Part shown: piece by piece, positions 44,456 to 55,820 of the stretch
Layout: each line of letters opens with the position of its first letter
Numbering within the stretch: position 1 is the first letter of the stretch
Origin: Lactuca virosa
Lineage: Eukaryota > Streptophyta > Magnoliopsida > Asterales > Asteraceae
Reading direction: 5' to 3'
Assembly (NCBI GenBank): GCA_928212115.1
Contig: CAKMRJ010005634.1
Coordinates: 180,138,530 to 180,202,529, forward strand
DNA length: 64,000 nt
Position numbers and translations under genes: made by a program
Notes under the pieces: generated by a model
Told to the model about the DNA's origin: nothing
The model's database searches: none
What the model saw: only the letters and a program-made list of their open reading frames with translations

Positions 44456-45341
44456 GTGGTCTTTGGCGGAGAGAGAGAGAGAATTTATAAACCAAGGAGA
44501 CAGTGGGAGGCAAATTGACCTTGAAGAAATTCAAGACTCAATTGGTGAAGGAACCTCAGACACTAGCAATCAACTTGAGGAGGAAATTCCTGTTGATCCA
44601 GCTGACGAGTCTATACTTCCGAGGCGTTCCACAAGGGTTAGGAACACACCTGAGTTTTATTATGGATTTCATATTACTACGGAAGGTGATACATTTATCA
44701 GTGACAGTACACTGGTAAATCTGGATGAACCTAACAGTGTTAAGGAAGCCATGGCAGGCCCAGAGTCTGCTAAATGGAAGGAGGCTATGGACAGCGAGAT
44801 ACAGTCCATGTATGACAATCAAGTTTGGAACTTGGTTGACAATGTACCAGGCCGTAAGACAGTCGGGTGCAAATGGATCTTCAAGAAGAAGACCGACATG
44901 GATGGGAAGGTGCACACTTATAAGGCTCGACTGGTTGCGAAGGGGTTTACTCAGACTCAGGGTATTGATTATGATGAAACCTTTTCACCAGTAGCAAAGA
45001 TTAAGTCTATTAGGGTTATGCTAGCCATTGCTGCATTTCATGATTATGAAATATGGCAAATGGATGTCAAAACCGCTTTCCTTAACGGAAAGTTGGCTGA
45101 GGATGTTTACATGAATCAGCCAGAAGGTTTTGTCAGTGCAGAGTACCCCAATAGAGTGTGCAAGCTTGAGAAATCCATTTATGGATTGAAACAAGCATCT
45201 CGAAGTTGGAATCTTTGTTTCGATGAGAAGGTCAAAGAGTTTGGTTTCTCAAGAAGTGAAGATGAGTCCTGCGTGTATGTCAGAGCTAGTGGGAGTATAG
45301 TTAGCTTTTTGGTACGTATGTGGATGACATACTACTCATAG
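44456..45341 (+). pseudogene. Copia reverse transcriptase, N-terminal and palm part
   Basis: The open frame 44,400-45,341 includes an acidic linker between integrase and RT, then AMDSEIQSMYDNQVW, GCKWIFKKKTDMDG, RLVAKGFTQTQGIDY, the MDVKTAFLNG motif with the first catalytic Asp and SIYGLKQASRSW. The YVDD codons are present at 45,317-45,328, but a one-base difference just before them puts them in the next frame. Everything else is intact over about 290 codons. That single break is the kind produced by sequencing error. Confidence 0.92.
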
Positions 45342-46308
45342 GAAATGACATCCCAACCTTGCAGGAGGTTAAGTCCTGGCTTGGGAAGTGCTTTGCTATG
45401 AAGGACCTTGGAGAAGCTACCTATATCCTAGGGATAAGGATATTAAGAGAAAGGAGTAAAAGACTAATTGGACTTAGTCAGAGTATCTACTTGGATAAGG
45501 TGTTGAAAAGGTTCAACATGCAGAATTCCAAGAAAGGAGAATTACCGATCCAAAGCAATGCCAAACTGAGCAAGGCTCAGAGCCCGAGTACAGAAGATGA
45601 GATAGCTGAGATGAGTCGATTACCTTATGCTTCCGCTGTTGGTTCGATCATGTATGCTATGACTTGTACCCGTCCTGATGTGGCCTTCGCTTTGAGCATG
45701 GTCAGCAGATATCAGGGGAACCCTGGCAAGGCTCATTGGACTGCGGTAAAGAATATTCTCAAGTACCTGCGGAGGACTAAGGATTGGATCCTTACCCTTG
45801 GTGGGAGTGATGACTTGAGAGTAGTAGGGTATAGTGATGCTAGCTTTCAGACTGATAGGGATAACTTCCGCTCTCAGTCGGGCTGGGTCTTTACCTTAAA
45901 TGGAGGGGCAATCACTTGGAAGAGTTCCAAACAGGAGACTGTAGCTGATTCGACTTGTGAATCAGAGTACATAGCAGCGAGTGAAGCGGCAAAGGAGGCG
46001 ATATGGCTGAGGAACTTCATCGGAGACCTTGGAGTTGTACCAGCTATTAAGGAGCCTATGGAGATTTTCTGTGACAGCAATAGTGCGGTTGCCTTAGCCA
46101 AGGACCAAGAGATCATGGCAGATCCCGACACATTGACAGAAAATATCACTTCATAAGACACAAGATAGAAGAGGGACTCCTCGTGGCAAAGAGGGTATCG
46201 TCAGATGAGAACCCTGCGGATCCCCTTACGAAGGGACTGACGAGGGTTAAGCATTTGCAGCATGCGAGGCGCATCGGGCTGAGGGACGATATTAGTTTTA
46301 CAGATTAG
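45320..46308 (+). pseudogene. Copia RT C-terminal part and RNase H
   Basis: The open frame 45,320-46,156 starts in the YVDD strand (DDILLIGND), continues through KDLGEATYILGI, GLSQSIYLDKVL and TRPDVAFALS, then RNase H with VGYSDASF, KSSKQETVADSTCESEYIA and EIFCDSNSAVAL. A frame change near 46,125 leads to the conserved tail (GLLVAKRVSSDENP, DPLTKGL) and a stop at 46,306-46,308. All catalytic acidic residues of RNase H that I know for this family are visible. Confidence 0.92.
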
Positions 46309-47149
46309 ATAATTTTTCTGAAACTTGTAAAATGTAATCGACGTTTGATGATGAATAAAATGTGTGATTTATTTATGAGTAAAGTGTTACTATCATTGTC
46401 AATTATTTACTATTGTTTCAGTTTTGCATGTTTTGACTTCCAGAATAATTAATTTATTCAAACCTCCACAATCGGTCATACGTCGGAAGTAGGTATGAAT
46501 CAAGACTGTCATGAATTGGGTTTGTAGATGGCTAAAGTGTGTTTAGACATAGCAATGGTTGCTACAACGTTCATGAGTGCTCATAAGTTATGAGTATTGG
46601 AATAAACCCACGCTCACTTGTATCACTTCATGGAATTTATCTCGAGTGATCGTGAGACGGTAATATCATATAAGTCTTCAAACCTAGAGATATGAGTTGT
46701 TACCTATGAGTTGGTTGTGCATTGATTGCACGTAAACGCATCAGTAACTTGATGTTATAAAACGTGCCTTTTGTGTACAATTCAACAAGTAGTAGAACAA
46801 GCATATGAGTCGAAGTTTATCTGTTCCTTCTAGAAATAGAAGCGATATCTGGGCCCCTCGATGATTTTGTGTTTGACCCATGTACCGGGCCCGGTCAGAA
46901 CTAAATTGATGTGTTCAGTTAAGTTCTTTGTCAAACAAATCGGAAATCGGGAAAAACAACTGCTAGACAATAAGTAAGACATTGTTCCATGTATTTGTCC
47001 GGATGATATCATGAGAGCAGAGGATTATATGATCACTTATCTAAAATGGCGCTTCATAGTTCACAAGAGTTTTCGAGAGCTACGATTGCCGGTTGGTTCC
47101 TGAAGTAATATAGGCAAATACAGTTATTAGACTTATCCAAGTGGGAGTC
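46309..47149 (+). other. Conserved 3' noncoding block and polypurine tract of nested copia
   Basis: Noncoding, shared with 781-1,649 and 6,188-7,070, including the complement of AAATCATCGAGGGGCCCA near 46,851-46,868. The polypurine-like AAGTGGGAGTC at 47,139-47,149 abuts the 3' LTR. Confidence 0.75.
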
Positions 47150-47897
47150 TGTTGGATAAGATGTCTAAGTCCATAACTTATTTGGTATATACTTGACCCG
47201 ACCCGGCATGGTCCATTTGGGTTGCACTTCACCCAAACTAGTTATGGATAATTTTATGAGAGTGTATATACTTACGATTTATTAATATATTTATAAGTTA
47301 TAATATATTAATATAAAGTCATGTTACTTAATTAGTTTAATCTTGAATTAATTATGAATTAATTTATTGATTAAAAGGAGACTAATTAAATCATGGGCTA
47401 TTATATTTATATGGTGTGGGCTACACTCATTGGGAATGGGCTAAGCTTATATGGAAGTCCATGGATGATCCATGGAGCTTTTACCCATGGATCCTTGGAA
47501 GAGGAAAAGACATGGGTTATTAGGGTTTCACCCTAACCCTGTGTACACTATATAAACAAGCTTATGTTGCATGAAAAATACACTTATGTGTGTGTAAGTG
47601 TGGTGGCCAAAATCAAGAGTTATATACTCTCTCATACATTTTCCAAGTTTGTGGTGATTTGTGATTTCCATTTGAGGCATTCACATTATTGGTGCTTGGC
47701 TCTCAAACTCCAAGGAATCAACAATCAACAAAAGGTATGTAATTCATCTAGTTCTTTTATGGTTAAAAGTACCCCATGCCATGCTAGATAGGTTATAAAC
47801 CTTGGAAAATAATATTTTGCATGTATCTTAGACAAACATAGATCCAAGGTTTAATAGGGTTGCATGTACACTTAGGAAGTGTTAGAATGCTCAAAAT
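47150..47897 (+). repeat. 3' LTR of nested copia
   Basis: It matches 40,076-40,817, with small indels concentrated here. The end reads CTCAAAATACTTCGAAA instead of CTCAAAACCAACA, probably an assembly error near the contig end. Confidence 0.9.
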
Positions 47898-47906
47898 ACT
47901 TCGAAA

Positions 47907-48206
47907 CTTCCAATTACCTTCTTTTCTTTAAAACTTTCAAATCACTCAAGAACACACAATAATAGCTCACACTTTCATGAAGGACACTAGGGTTTCGCCT
48001 CTGATAGTGGGGGCTTGTAAATGAAGCCCTAGAAATGGGAATGAGATGCTTAAATAGTGTGCCAAGTCCCGAAATCAGGGTTTCCCATACCCAGACCAGA
48101 ATCGCCGAGTACACTAGCCCGACTGTCGGTCGGCACTTAACCTTGCACATGGATCCCGCTCCGACTCACCGAGTCATTCCTTGGACTCGACGAGTTGACT
48201 CCTTTG
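47907..48206 (-). repeat. 5' LTR of minus-strand gypsy, part 2
   Basis: It continues the LTR after the copia insertion, matching 33,335-33,619 with many small differences (for example near 48,105-48,135, where one palindrome pair is scrambled). It ends at the gap, 49 bases before the LTR start. Confidence 0.85.
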
Positions 48207-48219
48207 NNNNNNNNNNNNN
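48207..48219. other. 13-N assembly gap
   Basis: Exactly 13 N separate the end of the gypsy LTR from sequence identical to 26,063 onward. As I recall, Bionano hybrid scaffolding uses 13 N for joins whose map distance is negative, meaning overlapping contigs. Confidence 0.97.
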
Positions 48220-48930
48220 AATGCTCGATTTGCTATGTCTGATCTCGAAGACGATGTGTCCAACAGCCTGATCGTAGTCAAGAGATAGAAATCTGGCTTG
48301 GATCTTCCTCTTAAGAAATCTCTCACATTGATCTACTGTGAAGACCCCAAGCTCCCGTAAGAGGAAGATCTCAAAAGCCACAGATCTAACCTAGAGAATC
48401 TTGGAGCCGAGGAGGCTCTTCAAAAGTTGATTTCCTTTTCTCAAGCTTGTAAATGTTTGTGTGACATTAGTTTCTAATTCTACTACCTACTTGTTTTTAC
48501 TAACCTATGGCTTATTTCAGCTTTCTACTCACGTTTCCCAATCAGTGGTTTTGAACTAAGGATCCAAGATAAGAGGCTGAGAGAGATCTGAAGTAGGTAG
48601 AGAAGGAGTGGAAGGTGACCACTGAAGATCCTCAAGAGGGTTCAACTGTTGAGAAAAGAAAAGGTTGAGAAAGAGGAATAACATGTTGTTGAGATGGACT
48701 AGGTGATGCGGAGGTGAAGTCCAGTGCTGCCATAGCGTTTGGGAATCCAAGATCAGGTTAGCTGAGGATATCGCCATGCAGGATCCTCAGATCTGAAGGG
48801 GTGGCGTGAAGCTCTGGCAAAGTTAACTGGTAAGCTTGTGAATACCAGTCAGGATCCCGAAGGGCATCCATAAAGGGTGGGTGAGGTGGAGAAGAAGAAC
48901 ACAGGCGATGATAACCAGCTGACGGTTTAG
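48220..48930 (+). pseudogene. PF04195-like antisense pseudogene, 3' part (second copy)
   Basis: Corresponds to 26,063-26,770: the exon carrying MSDLEDDVSNSLIVVK followed by the TAG stop, then the coiled-coil exons with their stops. Exons 1 and 2 and the LTR are absent because the contig begins here. Extra small indels (near 48,318, 48,445, 48,552 and 48,630) are not shared with the first copy and probably reflect low base quality at a contig end. Confidence 0.75.
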
Positions 48931-49552
48931 GCCTGCAAAAAGTTGTTTTGAGTAGTTTTTGGTTTCTTTGGTGATGTAAGACAATATTTCGTTTTTTTGT
49001 GGGGTTAGTGGGTAACCCCTTAATGCTTAAGGTTGTTTAATATATCTTTCCATGCTTGATTAACTTGTGTGGTTGTAGTAGTAGGATTTTAAGTAGTTCA
49101 GGGTTCACAAGATTTCTCAGGATCCTGAAAAACAGTTAGTAATTAGGATCCCAAAATAGTGGGGATCTACTTAGGATAAATCTTCAATAATAAATATTAG
49201 TAAGAATAAGGATAGATAGAACCTGAGTATCTTTGGATTTTGTGACCTTTAGGGATCACTTCTAAGAGAAATGTAAAATTACAATTCTATAGGACCACAG
49301 AGTTTGTCCATTGAAGGACCCTTGATTGTCAAGAAAGATCTTTGATTGTCTTTAACTCAGTAATCGTTAAGGAGGATTTCTCCTTAGATAGTGACTGGAA
49401 ATGACTATAACATGGAAAATAACTGAAGGAACTGTTGCAACATTATGATGCTATAATGCTACATACTTTCTGGGGAGTAGTCCATCTTCAAGCAATACGT
49501 TGGTATCGTAATTATCGAAGAACCTTGAAAAATTCCAATTTAGTAGATTTCT

Positions 49553-49762
49553 AGGGAGGATCCCAAATCATAACATAAAAATGTTATCAGTTTTATTTAT
49601 TTTTGGGGAAAATCCCAACTTGAGATAACATGAAAATGTTATAGGGCCCTGTGTATTATATGTGGAAGATCCCAACTTGAGATAACATGCCAATTTTATA
49701 AACCCTAGGAATTATCTGGGGAGGATCCCAACTTAAGATAAACAGGAAAATGTTAATAAAAC
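49553..49762. repeat. 52-56 bp tandem hairpin repeat (second copy)
   Basis: Counterpart of 27,395-27,603. The last unit has indels in the hairpin arm. Confidence 0.85.
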
Positions 49763-50348
49763 CTTAGATTTCAACTTGGATCTTAACTTATGTTCAGAAA
49801 TAAGAGGGGTTCGAAGTCACTGAAATGTGAAATGATCCCCTTATTCACATCCCATAGTTAGATAACATTCATCCAAGCGAGGTGTCTAAATCTTAACCGT
49901 GTGAAAGAGGTATTTAAACTCTTTAAAATTTGGAGGGGATTATGTACACTTATTCGTAGGAGAGACGATCGGTATCTATTATTGGGAAATTCATATTTTG
50001 AATTGTCGAATGTTTGCATTCATGGATTCCGTTATGCCGATGGTTCTTTGAACGTCAGGATCCTTTTTTTATCAAGATCCTCGCATATTCATCTGTCAAG
50101 AGCCTTACAGGTCAGGATCCTTATAGGTCAGGATCTTTAAATATTCATTCGTCAAGTTTCCTATGGGTCAGGATCCTTAAGTCCCTGCGTGCAACAAACA
50201 TTAGCTAAAGGTGGACGTTACCCTAGGTAAATCCCCTCCGATGCTTAATTTAGTAATGACATTTGAAGAGAATAAATATTAATAAAATGAAGGGTAAAAG
50301 ATAAATAGCATGCGTACCTTAAGTGTGTTGGGAAACAACTAATCTTAC

Positions 50349-51087
50349 TTACATAAAATAGAGGCTTTAAGATGTATAACTTTCAAGGATCTTGGGAAGA
50401 TATTTCCATCTAGAGTGGCCAACTAATATGCCCCATTTCCTGCTTCGGCATCTATGAGATATGGCCCTTCCTATTTAGGTTCCAGTTTACGTGCACTAGG
50501 ATCCTTTGTATTTTGGAATGTTTTCCTTAGTACCAAATCTCCTATTTGGAATCTTCCGACTTTTATATTTTTATTGTACGCCTTGGTGATCCTTTATTGA
50601 TGAGCACCAATACGGATCTTGGCAAGATCCTTAAATTCATCTATAGTGTCAAGATCATGGGCTAGGATCCTGTCGTTGTCCTCTTGGTTTTGGAGTAGGT
50701 ATCTTGCTATTAGGATCACCACTTCAGTGGGAATCATTGCTTCCATTCCAAAAATAATGAGTATGGAGTTTGGCCCGTAGCTACCTTGGAAGTGGTCCTA
50801 TCTACGCATAATATGAAAGGAAGTTCTTCTGCCCATCATCCTTTCTTCTCATCCAGCCTTTTCTTCAAATTGTTGACTATTATTTTATTGTTGGATTGTG
50901 CTTGGGCATTGGATTGAGGCTGGACAGGAGTATATATCACCATCTTGATTCCCCAACTTGTGTAAAAGTCCCTTGTCCTTTATCTTATGAATTGGGATCC
51001 ATTGTCGCATATAATTTCAGTAAGGATTCTAAAAACTGGTCAAGATGTTACGTTTGATGAAGGAAACTACCTCTTTGTCTCTTACTT
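50349..51087 (-). pseudogene. Tat-like integrase C-terminal part (second copy)
   Basis: Counterpart of 28,191-28,927 with the same stops and the same missing catalytic Glu. One additional A in the run near 51,030 shifts the frame upstream of CDNGSQF, which the first copy does not show. The flanking gypsy LTR starts at 51,088. Confidence 0.85.
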
Positions 51088-52654
51088 TGGAACATCCGGA
51101 TTCCCAGGCATATTATTTATATTCTTATTTTTGGGGTTTGTTGAGTAACTCGGCGAGTTGGTGCTAAAATTCGTTGAGTAGAGTCGTGTATGGCCACGTG
51201 GGATTAGTAACCTACTCGACGAGTCAAAGAGTCGACTCCCGAGTAGACACTGTGAAGTGAAACCCTAAATCTCCGGGTTTGGGGCCTATTTAAGGGAACT
51301 TATAGCCTTATTTGCGGCTCATCGGCTGCTTACCTTCACTGAGAGAAACCCTAATCGCCCTTTGAGATAATAAGAGAGTGTGAGCTAATATTGAATATCT
51401 TGGTTCATATTTGGAAGAGGAGAGAAGGAATTCAAGAAAGGAACAAGAGGAGGTTGTTAGATCCGTTGCAATTCATCCAAGAGCTTCTGTAAAAGGTATA
51501 AAGTTTATACCTTTCTCATTAGTTTGGGTAGATCTCATATCATTAGACATTAGGGCTTCTTTTCTATCTAATATTTGGATTTTGAGGGTATTGTGTTCAT
51601 ATGGAGGTTTGGACTTCAGATCTGGAACTTTTGAGGTCCCCAGAGTCCAAAGGTCTCTGCTTTATTCAGCTCTAATAGAGCTCTTGAGTGAAATTAGAGC
51701 ATGTTCTTGGTCTTTCAAGCCCAAAGTGCCATGCATGGAAGTAAAGCTTGTGGTTTTACGTGATAAACGAGCCTTTAAAGGTTAGATTTAGAGTTTGGGA
51801 AGGTTCTCTGCCTTGAAATCGTCTGAACGAGGAATGAATCTAAATGGACTTGCTGATTGGGTGAGCCGACTCGACGAGTCGGCTAGGGTTTTCGCGATGA
51901 GATTGAACATACGATAACTCAGCGAGTTGACGGGTCAACTCGGCGACTTGAGTTGGACCTTCACGAGACTTCTTAGGAAAAGAGTGGACTCGAAGAGTCA
52001 CATGGGTGCACTCGGCGAGTCAGGTCAAACGTTGACTGTTGACTCGAGTTTAACTTCTGTTGAATGATCTTTTTCCCATTCCAAGAGTTTGAGAGAAAGA
52101 TAAATAACCTTTGGTTTATTTAGAGTCGTGAATAGATTATTAATTACAGATATTTATCGTATGTGTTAGGAGGAGGCTAGACCGGTGATTCGAGTTCGAG
52201 GTTGTCCGAGTTCTTACAAGGTGATTCTTCTCACTATACTTACCATGAGTGGTAGCTTTGTGTGACCAAGGTGTATTATGTTCTTATATTGAGAATTTTG
52301 TTATCCTGCATTGTGGGACCGGAGGGTCCTACTGATACACATTGACCGGAGGGTCTTATCTGAGTATAGTCATTTGAGGCTAACGAGATATGTCGGGTAT
52401 TTTGGGGAACTCTCTAAGCTTTGTGCTTACCGTGTTATTTGATATGTGTTTCAAGTTCTTCTCAGGATTGCGGGAGGGCGCCGGTTCGATTCTACACACC
52501 AGAGAAAGAGTTATGTTTTGAGGATCCTGGATTATTAATCAAACAATTATGGAGTTGTGTTTTGTAAATTAAATAAATGGGATTTTGTGAAACGTGTTAT
52601 GATAATTATGTGATTTTAAAATAGAAATTTTGTTTGAAAATTTACGGTGTTACA
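51088..52654 (+). repeat. 5' LTR of plus-strand gypsy (second copy)
   Basis: Counterpart of 28,928-30,498 with the same TATA box, palindromes and GGACC hairpins. The open stretch 51,411-51,785 is the same fortuitous ORF. The PBS TGGTATCAGAGC is at 52,658-52,669. Confidence 0.85.
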
Positions 52655-53809
52655 AGTTGGTATCAGAGCTTGGTTTGAGGGATTCGGATGCACCTTCGGG
52701 TATGTCTGGACTCAAACTGAGAATTTGAGAAAAAAATTGAAAAGAAATGATTTTTCTAAAACGAGCAGGAGTTTCTAAGAGAAAAACGAGAATGGAGCAG
52801 TGTGTACAATCACCCTGAGCCCGAATGGTGATTTCCCAAAATACCCTTACTTATTTGTGTTATAAGTTATTATGAGATATTAGTGATGCATGCTAGAAGA
52901 TAGGCTAGGTATTTCATATTTTAGCGCTAGAGTTGCCTGATTTGTGATGCCTTAGGCTAGGAATTGTTGCTATCTGTGATGTGTTTTGAGTATGTGAGGA
53001 GTAAGAGTATCCAACAGAATCTTTTAGAGAGAAGTTTGAGTGGAGGAGTAATCTAGGAGACATACCTAGATGAGCAATTAAGGAGTCTATTGAGGGAGTA
53101 GTGAGATACCCGCGAGAGGTATGGTTGCTTGAGTTCAGTGATACCTTTTGAGTATCAGTAGAGCAAGTGGATTTGTAGCCTAGAGTGGTTTTTACGTGTG
53201 GGTGGAGATTAGTCGGTGCCCGAATGACGCTTGCTTTGTGCTTTGTGGAGCTCTTGATGATGGGAGTCAGCTACCGAGTGAATATATCGATATTCAGGAG
53301 GTAGATGGCTGGCATCATGAGGGTTCTTCAGCAGCTGATGGCAGCGAAGTGTGAGAACCTAGGAAGAGCCTGGGGAGTGACTTTAGTCAGAAGAGTATGC
53401 TGATAGAGGAGAGTATTCGCTGGATAGCGACCAGGTATAGTGGGATTGGTGATCGAGGAGGTTGTGCAGCTAATTAGGAAATCTGGTATGATCCGTGTGG
53501 AAATTATGGGTAGATGTGGCAGGTAGTATGAGCCCATACTACTGAAAGTAGAGGACCCCTACTCGAAATAGGGAGAATCCCAGAGGTTCTAAGTAGCAGA
53601 TTGAGAAGCGATAACATGGTTCGAGTACCATGATTCGTAGCAGATTGAAATGATAACATGGTTTGAGTACCATGATTCATAGCAGATCGAGAGGAGATCT
53701 CATGGTTCGAGTAGCATGATTCGTGGAGGCTGGTGCTTCTAGTTTTCCTAGTTATCTCGTTGTGATTGATTAGACTGAGAACATATGTGATCGAGTGTGG
53801 GGCCAGAGG
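52655..53809 (+). other. Leader of plus-strand gypsy (second copy)
   Basis: Counterpart of 30,499-31,657, including the triple CATGGT/ACCATG hairpin repeat at 53,596-53,727. No gene. Confidence 0.8.
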
Positions 53810-55820
53810 TGTAACATCCCAAAAACACAGTCTGAAAATTTCATTTAATTTAATAATAAAAACCATAGTCGATAAACCTCATATAAAAATCATAAGCAAT
53901 GTATCCCAAAATATTATAACAACTGTCAAGTATATTAGACTATAAACATCCCGGGCTGAACAAATGGTATGTGCATTGCAATCTTCCCGAGCTCCTCTTT
54001 TGAAAACTGAGTACCTGAAACCAAAACTGAAAACTGTAAGCACGAAGCTTAGTGAGCTCCCCCAAACTACCACATACCATACAATAACATATAAAGCACA
54101 TACTGGGCCTTGCCCACTGCATCAGACTGAAGTCCGGACTAACTGGGGCCTTGCCCCTGCATCAGACCGAAATCCGGACTAACTGGAGCCTTGCCCCCTG
54201 CATCGGACCGAAATCCAGACTAACTGGGGCCTTGCCCCCTGCATCAGACCGAAGTCCGAACTAACTGGGGCCTTGCCCACTGCATCGGACGAAGTCCGGA
54301 CTAACTGAACATAGCGTAACATAGGATATAACATAAACACATATAGTGCATACTGCATCGGACCGCAGTCCGGACTAACACATGAACATGCCTGAATCAC
54401 AAAGACATCAAGCATAATGAACTACTACATCGGACCGGAGTCCGGAACTACTGCTATCTAAACGAGCCGGCATTGTGGCCGTAGACCCGTTCCTACTGGA
54501 AGGAAAACTCACATGTACTGCTGAACTCTGCTGATAATCCTCTGGCTGCTAATGGACTATTCTCTGAAGCGCTGCTCTCCTAGCTTACCGGGCTACCAAC
54601 ACCAAATAATAGAACTTAGCCTAAACTGTCCTCCAGAGGTCAACTAAGTCAACTCTGGTCAAGGTCCTGGTCAAGGTCAACCTTCCAGTTGACTCGACTC
54701 GCCGAGTTTTTCTAACAACTCGCCAAGTCCATGTTCCTCAAATCCCAAACAACCCCGACTCCACTCGTCGAGTCTAGCGAGAACTCGACGAGTTCTCCTT
54801 CATCTAACAATTCGGGACTATCTTCAACCGACTCGCCGAGTTGTTCTACAACTCGCCGAGTCCATCTTCATCGGCTAAGGAGATTGCCTTGGACTCGCCG
54901 AGTTCCTCCTTGAAGTCGTCGAGTACCATGATCTTCATGCCCATCATGGGCACAGACTGGCTTAGTTCTTCTCTAACCCCACTCACTGATCCGACTCATA
55001 ACAGAAGGGTTTGGGTTTTGCGGGCCAACTCGCCTAGTCCATGAGCTGACTCGCCGAGTCCTCCTTGTGACAACTCTATTCTGTCTCTTTTAGTCTGTTC
55101 CAACACTTCCAACTCATAGATCTTGACTCCTTATGCTAGCATTGCACGTAAAGTTGCTGACTTTACGTGCATGCAAGGGGTTTTGACGCTAGAACACCAA
55201 ATACAAGCTATAATGGAGGTCTAAGCCATGAAAGGAAACCATAGCTGAGAAAAGATTCTTCCTTGGAGATCCTAAGGCTCAAAGATGCTCCGATATAGTC
55301 TCTCTTCGTCCTCAAAGGCTCAATACTCGGTATGGCCTTGGGAATGGTCCCAAAAGTCTCATAAAAGGGACATGAAGAGATCTAAGAAACCATAGATCAA
55401 GGTAAGAGCTCGATTACCAGAAAGTGATGAGGAAGAGGGACCTTTCTGGATTTACAATCACTCCTTAGCTCTTCCAACTCCTCCTTCTTCTTCTCTACCC
55501 TTCAAATCACTCAAGAACACACAATAATAGCTCACACTTTCATGGAGGACACTAGGGTTTCGCTCTGGATAGTGGGGGCTGTAAATGAAGCCCTAGAAAT
55601 GGGAATGAGATGCTTAAATAGGGTGCCAAGTCCCGAAATTAGGGTTTCCCACCCAGACCAGACTCGCCGAGTACACTAGCCGACTCGTCGAGTCGGTCAC
55701 TTAACCTTGCACATGGATCCCGCTCCGACTCGCCGAGTCATTCCTTGGACTCGACGAGTTGACTCCTTTGACTTAGGGATTTCCCTTCGTTTCTTGGTCT
55801 TTCTGATTCTGGGTGTTACA
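53810..55820 (-). repeat. 3' LTR of minus-strand gypsy (second copy, 2,011 bp)
   Basis: Counterpart of 31,658-33,668 and of equal length. The hairpin minisatellite is at about 54,102-54,457 and palindromes at 54,687-55,060 and 55,660-55,765. Confidence 0.9.

Larger units (their letters stand above)
40076..47906 (+). mobile_element. Young plus-strand Ty1/copia element nested in the gypsy LTR
   Basis: Two nearly identical LTRs (40,076-40,817 and 47,150-about 47,897) enclose PBS, a 1.5-kb leader, gag-protease-integrase-RT-RNase H and a 0.84-kb 3' noncoding block. The target site is the gypsy LTR. CTTCC precedes the element (40,071-40,075) and recurs at 47,907-47,911, consistent with a 5-bp duplication. 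The last few LTR bases are garbled (47,897-47,906), as is much of the sequence toward the gap. Breaks in the coding region are mostly single-base, so the real copy could be more complete than it appears. Confidence 0.92.
31658..48206 (-). mobile_element. Large minus-strand Ty3/gypsy element with nested copia
   Basis: The 3' LTR (31,658-33,668), interior (33,669-38,406) and 5' LTR (38,407-40,075 continued at 47,907-48,206) form one element, interrupted by a copia insertion. Primer site and polypurine tract are in place. The interior keeps a decayed gag and a short RT piece but lacks protease, RNase H and integrase, so it is non-autonomous. The 5' LTR stops 49 bases short of its expected end at the N gap. 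Confidence 0.88.

Noticed and set aside
26063..48206. Genuine recent 22-kb tandem duplication
   Set aside because: Not excluded, but less likely: breakpoints fall at arbitrary positions next to a 13-N gap and the differences look like sequencing indels.
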